64,000 bases of DNA, from contig VXBA01000427.1 in NCBI GenBank assembly GCA_013399895.1, positions 124,408 to 188,407 on the forward strand, written 5' to 3'. This stretch comes from Serilophus lunatus (Eukaryota; Chordata; Aves; Passeriformes; Eurylaimidae). Made by a program: the position numbers and the translations under genes. Below the pieces are notes generated by a model. It had not been told where the DNA came from. It saw only the letters and a list, made by a program, of their open reading frames with translations, and did not search any database. Position 1 is the stretch's first letter; every line of letters starts with the position of its first letter. Below, one piece after another: positions 56,601 through 64,000 of this stretch.

Positions 56601-58624
56601 CAAGTGTGTATATACACCTGAAAGTTTCTTTCTCCAACTTATGCAAAAGTATATTCTGTTGTGTTTTGTCATTATACAAATTTAAACTTTAGAATCACTG
56701 CTGTCCCCTAATTTACCTGTAAGTACAGTTGGTGATTGTCCAAACAAAGCTGCCATCTTGTGGTTATAAAGTAGGGTCCACTGGGCTAATTACTGCAATT
56801 TCTGGAAAGAGCAGAGTGGTTGAAAAGTTGATATAATAAACAGTGGTGGTGGGGAAAGCATTCTTTGGGGGAATTACATGCTCTTTTCTTACCCATTGTA
56901 GTGTTTCGCATCCTGGAAGTGGATACATGATAGAAATTCTGTGCTGCTGGGCCAAGTACAGCAATTGCTTTGGTGTACGGGCTTGCCTTCTGAGTAAAAC
57001 TATTGCTGTTTATGTAATTCTGCAGATTGTTTTGTAATGCTGAAGTTATACGTGGGGAACTTGGCTCTGAGCTTTTACTTTTGGAGTCATCAGCAAAGTT
57101 TCCATTTACTTCAGTGATGCCAGATCAGGCTCTTTGTGAATACCACAAAGGTAAAGACTATGTCAGTTAGCAGGAAAGAAGAGTCTGCAATCTAGAAGAA
57201 TCTGAGTAGGAGAAGTGGGTCTATTTTCACACCTCTTATTTTGAAATTATAGGGTTGCATTAACAAATTATAAGATTTGTAGAATAAGATATTTTTCTGA
57301 AATTTTGGAAAAGAAAAATCTACTATTTCATTTTCACACGTTTCCCCAGTTTCTCTGAAATGGCTCTGAAAAAGCTGTTTTAGAAGGAGGTGCATTTATG
57401 CAGGTAGTAGAATATAGTGAAGTGTGATACGTCAACTAACACTTCCTATTAAAACTACAAAGTTGTGCTGAATTGTGCTGTAACTGCTGAACAGAAAAAT
57501 GAAGTGTCCAGTCCTAAGCTGAGCGAGAGCTTGTGGAGAGGAAGGGAAATAATTTAGCAATGTATAAAAATGCACACATGCTTCGCAATTTCAGCCACTG
57601 AATTTCCTGTATTTTTCTTTTTAAATAGTGAATGACAGTGACTGACCTCTGGGATCATGAAAATAGCAGGAAATTATCCACTCTCAGTGGAGGGTGGAGT
57701 TTGCCCCGGGAGGAGGTGCTAAATTAAGTTGATGTTCTGTACGTCACCTCAGACTGGGAAGATCTAGGAAGCAAACCTACATGTTGTGCCCAGTTCCCCT
57801 ATGCAAGTGTGGTGGTGCCCATCATCTTACCTTCTCTGAAGGCTCTATCAGTTAATAAACTTATCATTCCTATTCTTAGAGAGATAGAATTATGATAATT
57901 CATTAATTCATAATTCTTTGCTTTAAAAGCTGTTTTTAGTAAGTGCAGTAGTTGGGGGAGCAGACTGTAGGAAACCACGCAAATGTATCAGAATTCCCAA
58001 GTATCTTAAGCACTTGAGGCAAAATTTAGGAAGGCTTGAAAACTGCTCTATGTTTACTCAAAGAATTAAGTAGAAATATCTATAAGGGACAGGGAGAAAG
58101 AATTTGTGGCATATATTCTAAAACCTCAACATGTAAACTCAGTTTTTTCTGTGTGTTGAGCTTTTGGAATCTGTCTGAAATCTCTTCTGCATAAAACACT
58201 GCATTAAAATGTCCCTTCCAAAACTCCTACATTGTGAGCTAATGGAATAGAGTCACTGGGATATTAACAACCTTGTACCCTTATAAGAAGCTTTTGACAT
58301 TTTCTGTGTGATTATTTTTTTAAAGTCTTTGACATTTCCTGTTTAACAGACTTTAAATGTTTTTCTTGTTAAAATGACAGACATCAACCATCTCACTTTA
58401 TACAAAGCTGACATATAATTGTAACAAAAAGGTGAATAATACCTAAAGATCCCCCAGGAAATCTATCCTGTTGCTGTTTGGTATTTCCATGTCTAATAAT
58501 GTGTTCAGAAATCACATCAAAGACCAAGTGGTGTTTTTTACTGATCACTTGTAGAAATGATACACAGCTTGAACGACCCACAGAAAAATTATTATACAAG
58601 GGAAAAGTCGCCTGGAGTACGTGG

Positions 58625-59189
58625 GGAAAAGTGTGGCCAGCAGGTTGAGGGAGGTGGTCCTCCCCCTCTTCTCAGCCACATCTGGAGTGGTGTGTCCAGT
58701 TCTGGACTCCTTAGTACAACAAAGACAAGGAGCTACTAGAGAGGGGCCCATGGAGGGTCTCAAAGATGTCTGGGGGTCTGGAGTATCTCTCTTATGAGGA
58801 GAGACTGCAGAAGCTAGGCCTGTTTAGTCTGGAGAAGACTGAGAGGGGATCTCATTAATACACATAAATATCTCAAAGGTGGGTGCCAAGAGAATGGTTC
58901 CAGTCTCTTTTCAGTGATGCCCAGCAACAGGATAAGGAGCAATGGCCATTAACTAACATACAAGAATTTTCACCTCAACATGAGGAAGAATTCAAATTGA
59001 GGGTGGTAAAGCACTGGAACAGGTTTCCCAGGGAGGTCATGAATTCTTCCTCTCTGGAGACATTCCAAACTCACCTGGACGCGTTCCTTTGTGACCTGCC
59101 ACATGTGACCCTGCCTTGGCAGGGAGGTTGGATTAGATGATCTCCAGAGGTCCCTTCTAACCCTAAATATTCTGTAATTCTGTGATTCT
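58625..59189 (+). mobile_element. CR1 LINE, 5'-truncated (about 0.56 kb), second subfamily type
   Basis: Landmarks in order: GTGTGGCCAGCAGGTTGAGG, GGAGTGGTGTGTCCAGTTCT, GAGAGACTGCAGAAGCTAGG, AAGCACTGGAACAGGTTTCC, TTGGATTAGATGATCTCCAG and the terminal TTCTGTAATTCTGTGATTCT. The GATGATCTCCAGAGGTCCC ending differs from the copy at 27606-28527, so this belongs to another CR1 subfamily. It has stops and no usable frame; the 85-codon frame at 58883-59140 is a remnant. Confidence 0.94.
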
Positions 59190-62100
59190 TATGAAAATGA
59201 TGAAGTGTATTTCCTTACACCTTATAGCAGGTCAGACTCTCACTTGCAAATTGCTGTTGCTGCATTTGGAATGTGTGAAGCTTTGCCTGTGTGCGCAAAC
59301 TGAGGGTCTGTCTCAGTGGATTCTAATCCCTCAAGAGAATCTGGTTTCACTTAATATGAATACAATTTCCTTTTTTGTTTTGCTTAACAGGTAAAGAGGA
59401 GAAATGATGGAGCATTTTTCCCTTCAGAGCAGGACCTGGTAAATGTCTTGTACAGCTTTTTACAAAATGGGCACAGATCCACCAAGTTTTTCACCTAATC
59501 TTGTTCTCAGGTAGTAGTTAGGGATGTGCTTTCTCAGAACTAAGTCCTTTAAACTCAAAAACAAATTCCTTTAAATTCACAATATGCCTTTCACTCGTCT
59601 GTCTGCTTATATGATTCAGAAATTGTGAAGTTCTTTCTTTTGAAGGTGGGTACTGTACAATCATCCCGTGTACTTATCTTCTGAGCATCTGCTTGGAAAA
59701 TAAAACAACGTGCCATTTTGACATCCAAGAAAGTGCTATAAAAAGTCTGTTGCTATGTTTAAATGCCTACACTCAGTTGCTATAGCAATAAAAATATCAA
59801 AAATGATGTACGAATTGCCACAGTGCATTACAAGCCCTTTCCTGGACAGGGAGATTGTGGGACTGACAATGTGGCAGAGATGCTCAGTGTATTAGAGGGC
59901 AGAGTTGCCCCATAGTTCCAGGTGCCCTGTGCTGTCATGTGTGAGCAAAATGTGACCTAAAAATCCAAAAGTAGGCGTGTCAAATGGGACAATTGGATCC
60001 TTACTTAGTTTGGTTGCTTCTTCATGACTTGTGTGACAGAGTTCACCATTTTGACCGAGTTCATATTTCTCTGCAAGACAAGATGCTGAAAATGTTGACC
60101 TTTCTCTAAATTCCTTCTGTCCCATGATATAAAATGTCAAAACCCACATATGGAGTGCACCAGCCGGCACAGATTTCCTCCCTGTAACGTTACAATAGCC
60201 ACTGTGAAAGGCCCTGGTTCCTCAGGAAGTTATGGGAACCCTGGTATCAGAAAGAAAATAAATTATATAGTAGCTAATGGGCTCCTGAGCATCTCTCTGA
60301 GGCTCGAAGCTTTGAACATTCAGTTGCTTCTTGAAGAGAACAGGAAATTCATCTTTGTTCATAAAGTATTGCCGGTAGAGAAAGTCATTTTACTTTGGCA
60401 AGTGTAAGTTCAGTTATGGAATTGAATGGTTTCTTCAGACATTTCTGTGCCTTGTTCTCTCTTCTACCGGGGCGTAAGTTAGGCAAAAGACTCAGAAAGT
60501 TTGGAATGCTGTTTGAAACCAATAGAGCTTGGTTCTGTTTATTCCAATTTGCTTGAAGAATCCTCAAGGTTCAAATGAGATTGGCTTGAACTGCAGAACA
60601 GTGTGTTGATCAGTTAAATATGATGATCCACAGCAGTCCCATAATTATTTCAGTGTTTTCTCTAACATATGATTTGAAGCCTCATCAAGAGGTCTCCTAT
60701 CAAGAATGTATCAGCGGTAGAAACACAGATTTGTAATCTTTGTTTCAGTTGTTAGTTATTGATTAATGCTCTTGTTCAGGGATGCTTATGCTGGTAAACA
60801 TATTGATGAAGTGAATGTTAGTAGCAGTATAGTATAGTTTGAGGATACACTTAAATTCCCCAGTACTTCTAAGTATAATTGACCTATTTTATTTTTGTAA
60901 AAAGTCTGAATAAACTACTACCATGCACATAAAGTATAGGTTTTCTCAAAATAAGAGTTGTAATGTTACATAGATAGTTGCACACATTTCTATAAGCTTG
61001 TATTTGCAATCTCATTACAGTATTTTCCTGTAATGGCTTTTGAGCATCTTTGGGATTTAATTGTAATACTTCAATTTCGTTTTTAACTGTTGAGGAATGG
61101 GACATTTTGTAGCTGCACAAACTTCCACAACTGTGGAAGCATGTGTATTTTTCAACCTGTATGAGGATTCTTTGTTTCCTTTCCTTTCCTTCTCAACTGT
61201 TCTCGATGGAAAACTGGACAATCACCTTTATCCTTAAACAAAAATGTCAACAGCAGTGATTGTGTGTTTGGTTTGTTGGTTGCTGAGGGGTTTTTATCAG
61301 ATTTTAAAGGGAAGTCCAAATGTTACATCCATAAATATTTATTGAGACTTGTTTATTAAACTCTTCTTAAAATTCTAAAGGTTATCTTTTTATGTCAAGC
61401 TTGGGAGATGCTTCTGTGGCAACATATAGTGTGTCTGTAAAGTCATCATGTCTGTGCTTCATTTACAATATTGTTAACTTTTACTGTTGAGAATACGTGG
61501 TTACACTAATAACTTGTTTGGGGCAGGGGAGAAGACAACAGAGGAGATGTGTGAAATTTAGAAACTGAGGCTTTTATTTATTAAAGTATCAAATACTTGA
61601 AAAACAGATTTTCCTGAGAACTTTACCTATAGCACCCTCACCACAGCTGTTAGGAAATAATTTTTTTTCTGTATTTCAAAGCTGTTTTACGTGTAGTCTG
61701 TTTTGGACACTGTATGTCTGAACTTGCATTTGCCATGGAAATGCAAATTCCCTGATACCTGCTGGTCCCTGCACCAGCTTTGGCTGAAACCTGCCACCAG
61801 CTTATTACAGTGCAGAGAGGAGAGGGAGAGCTCAACAAACAATGTGGCTACATCAGGGTTTTTTCCAGGAAAAAAGTATTATATGGCTATTGGTTAGAGA
61901 CAGATTTCTCATTATATATTGTCCACTAGGCTTCTTTAAATGTTAGCTATGTATTTATTCTTTCGAAAATCTATTTTTGGTACTGTTTTCCTTGGAATAG
62001 GAATTGTGCTGTTATTCTGGTTGTCAGCCAACTATCCTTCCCCCTTCTTCCCTGCCCTCCCTTCATTCCCTGCCATTACTCTTTGAACTCGTCCAACTTG

Positions 62101-64000
62101 TTGAATTTGGCAGGAGAGGATCACAAAGATATTACGTTCCTGTAAGTGAAAATCAGTGGTGTGGTAAGAGGAGAGACCCAGTTTAGTGCTGCTGAGGGGA
62201 AGGGCTGCACTGTGAGCTGAAGTTACCATTGATTCTGTTTGATCTGCCACTTGGCAACTGGGCATGTGTGAAGCTTAAAATCAGGCACAGCAAATGCTGC
62301 CTTTTGGCCCTCCAGACTGGCAGCAGACTAGAAGATAAGTGAGCTTATTATGAGGGAGATAAGAAACAAAATCATTAAAATACAGTATCTGAAGTAGAGG
62401 TTTTGATGGCTTGGCTGCTTAGAAAAATTCCTTTCTTAATGTTGGGAGACATAGGTTACAAAACTGCCTGTTTGTGCACTGATAACTTTATTTCACAAAA
62501 TATGTTGTGAATGTCTGTGAAACAGATCATGAAAGATACAGGCTGATAACTCTCCTGTGATTTCACACCAAGTTCTAATAGTTGGTGGCAGTCCATATAT
62601 TTGTCTTCTTTCCAAAGCAGTGCAGAGCACTGTTAGATTGTAACACAGACCCTCCATTTGGCAGATTTTTCCATCGAGGCTGCAATGGCTAAAAGGAAAA
62701 GTTCTGAGGTCTCTGCAATCTTTGGGAACAGACTATAGACTCTACTCAGTCAGCTCTTCAGGCATGTCAGTCAGGTTCATGGGAATGTTCTTAGTGGACA
62801 GGTTCTTCCCATGGCAAACAAATGTCAGCCATCTGGGTAGAGGCAGCCATTCTAATTAGACTTTCCTTATGCAACAGATGTTTTGAAGCTCAGCCAGGGA
62901 GAATAAAGTAATACCCAAAGAGAGCAGCTCTTATCTGCTTTCTGGTCATTTGAAGAAAGCAGCTAAGACTCAGGAATCTGTTCCATGAAAATTTCCTTGC
63001 ATGTGAACGGATTTCTCCACGAATTATGTCCCTTTATTTGTCTGGTATATATGGTATATGAAGTCAGTAGCCAAGCTCTAAGGTGGACAAAATTCCAGGA
63101 GTTCCATATTGCATCTGCTCACTTGAACCTGCTTCTTAGTGTTATTCTAATCACCTGTCATAGGTTTAGGGTTTCAGTGGAGGTTTTTTAATATAGACCA
63201 AAATATTGGACTCTTTCTCAGAAGATTACATGAGTATGCACAATAATGAGTTTATGGATTTTCTTTTTTTTCCCCCCGTTTTTAAATAACACTGGGAAAA
63301 CCAGCATCACAAATGATGCTCACAAAGTGAGAGTGAATGATCCTGCTAAAGAACTCCCCGTCTGTCTTCCTGCAGCTCACTTTGGAAATTTTTAGACACC
63401 CTTTTGTTGAAGTAAACTTCAGTAAAAAGTGGCAGGCTGAGATCTCATTTGCTTTTAAGCAAACTGATTGCATACTTTATTTCCATTAGTCGCTGATTCG
63501 TTACTCTGTGATTATTTGAAAGAAATTAACCTGTGGTAAAGCATCCTGTTTTCTTTCTTTGCTTGTTTGGGAGGAGTTGTTTGTTTTGCTCAGACAAACA
63601 AAAAAACCCAAAACATTTTCTGTCTAGGTAACATTTAATTTGTTTCTTATGCATAAACAGAAAGCTCCTGCCTTCTCCAAGAAGGTTATAATCAAGCTGA
63701 ATATTCATTATCCTTTCTTCAGGCATTATGCTGACCTTGAGAGTTCTAGACCTTAAATTCCTCTGATAGGTAATAACTTTTCTGGTTGCATTATAAATTT
63801 TATTTCTGTTATTTAAAATAGTTGGGCCGATTTCTCACTTGTGAGTCTCATCCGGTGCAGTTAGTAGGAGCCTTGTACATACAAGAGTTGCATAGGTCAG
63901 TTGTCATTCTGACCATTTTAAACACATTTCAGTCTTTCTTGTTGATTAACATCTATGTTGACCATTTGCTAGTTTTTCAATTAAGTGCTGCTTCATAAAT
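59190..64000. other. intergenic, no gene recognised
   Basis: Unique AT-rich sequence to the right edge. Paired 60-90 codon frames on opposite strands (for example near 59892-60407 and 61650-61897) show no family resemblance. A consensus octamer ATGCAAAT is at 61741-61748. No RNA gene or transposon recognised. Confidence 0.65.

Larger units (their letters stand above)
37456..58624. other. long intergenic stretch, no gene recognised
   Basis: About 21 kb without a recognisable exon, RNA gene or transposon. Simple-sequence items: C10 at 46385-46394, an (AAT)n run at 50271-50293, and T runs near 46699-46711, 47586-47598 and 53667-53686. A 9-bp palindrome lies at 38398-38416. The longest frames (147 codons at 51097-51540 minus; 127 at 42023-42406 plus; 126 at 38755-39135 minus and at 50556-50936 minus) match no family I know and are within what chance gives in 48 kb. 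Confidence 0.65.

Noticed and set aside
58883..59140. 85-codon frame with a helical-looking sequence
   Set aside because: It is the C-terminal remnant of a CR1 LINE, not a host gene.
59892..60407. 92- and 85-codon frames on opposite strands, considered as IRAG1 5' exons
   Set aside because: Neither resembles the IRAG1 N-terminus as I remember it, and neither has flanking splice sites in a sensible phase.
16238..64000. tRNA, rRNA, U6, Y RNA or CRISPR arrays
   Set aside because: I scanned by eye for B-box GGTTCRANNCC motifs, conserved small RNA 5' ends and spaced direct repeats. None was found with supporting structure.

Overview
The window is vertebrate nuclear DNA, almost certainly from a bird. 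It is AT-rich, holds one recognisable multi-exon gene with GT-AG introns of 91 to 2193 nt, and carries several truncated CR1 LINE copies ending in the avian-type ATTCTRTGATTCT tail. The genus cannot be told from the sequence. No bacterial, plasmid, phage or CRISPR feature was seen.

Positions 62-15469, minus strand: the 5' two thirds of CTR9, the TPR-rich scaffold subunit of the PAF1 complex that travels with RNA polymerase II. Nineteen coding exons were placed by matching translated segments to the CTR9 family and checking phase at every junction. They give 2444 nt of continuous coding sequence (residues 1-814 plus two bases of codon 815). The C-terminal coiled-coil and acidic tail lie off the left edge. 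Eighteen introns are complete. Seventeen have GT donors; intron 1 starts with GC. Intron 2 holds a CR1 tail, and intron 12 holds a possible old LTR in antisense orientation.

Positions about 15215-16210: the CTR9 CpG-island promoter. Immediately upstream of a double GC box lies a chimeric tandem repeat of about 130 bp period, in which a GC-rich half alternates with an AT-rich half. It contains a TG/AT microsatellite with one ambiguous base (N at 15712).

Positions about 16.2-64 kb: no coding exon that I can recognise on either strand. The interval contains five CR1 fragments of different size and orientation plus one short CR1-like piece, scattered homopolymer runs and a few short perfect palindromes. 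In mammals the gene divergently placed upstream of CTR9 is IRAG1 (MRVI1), so this stretch is probably the CTR9-IRAG1 interval or IRAG1 5' non-coding sequence. That is inferred from gene order, not seen. No convincing new system was found. The most unusual items are the GC-AG first intron and the duplicated chimeric promoter repeat.
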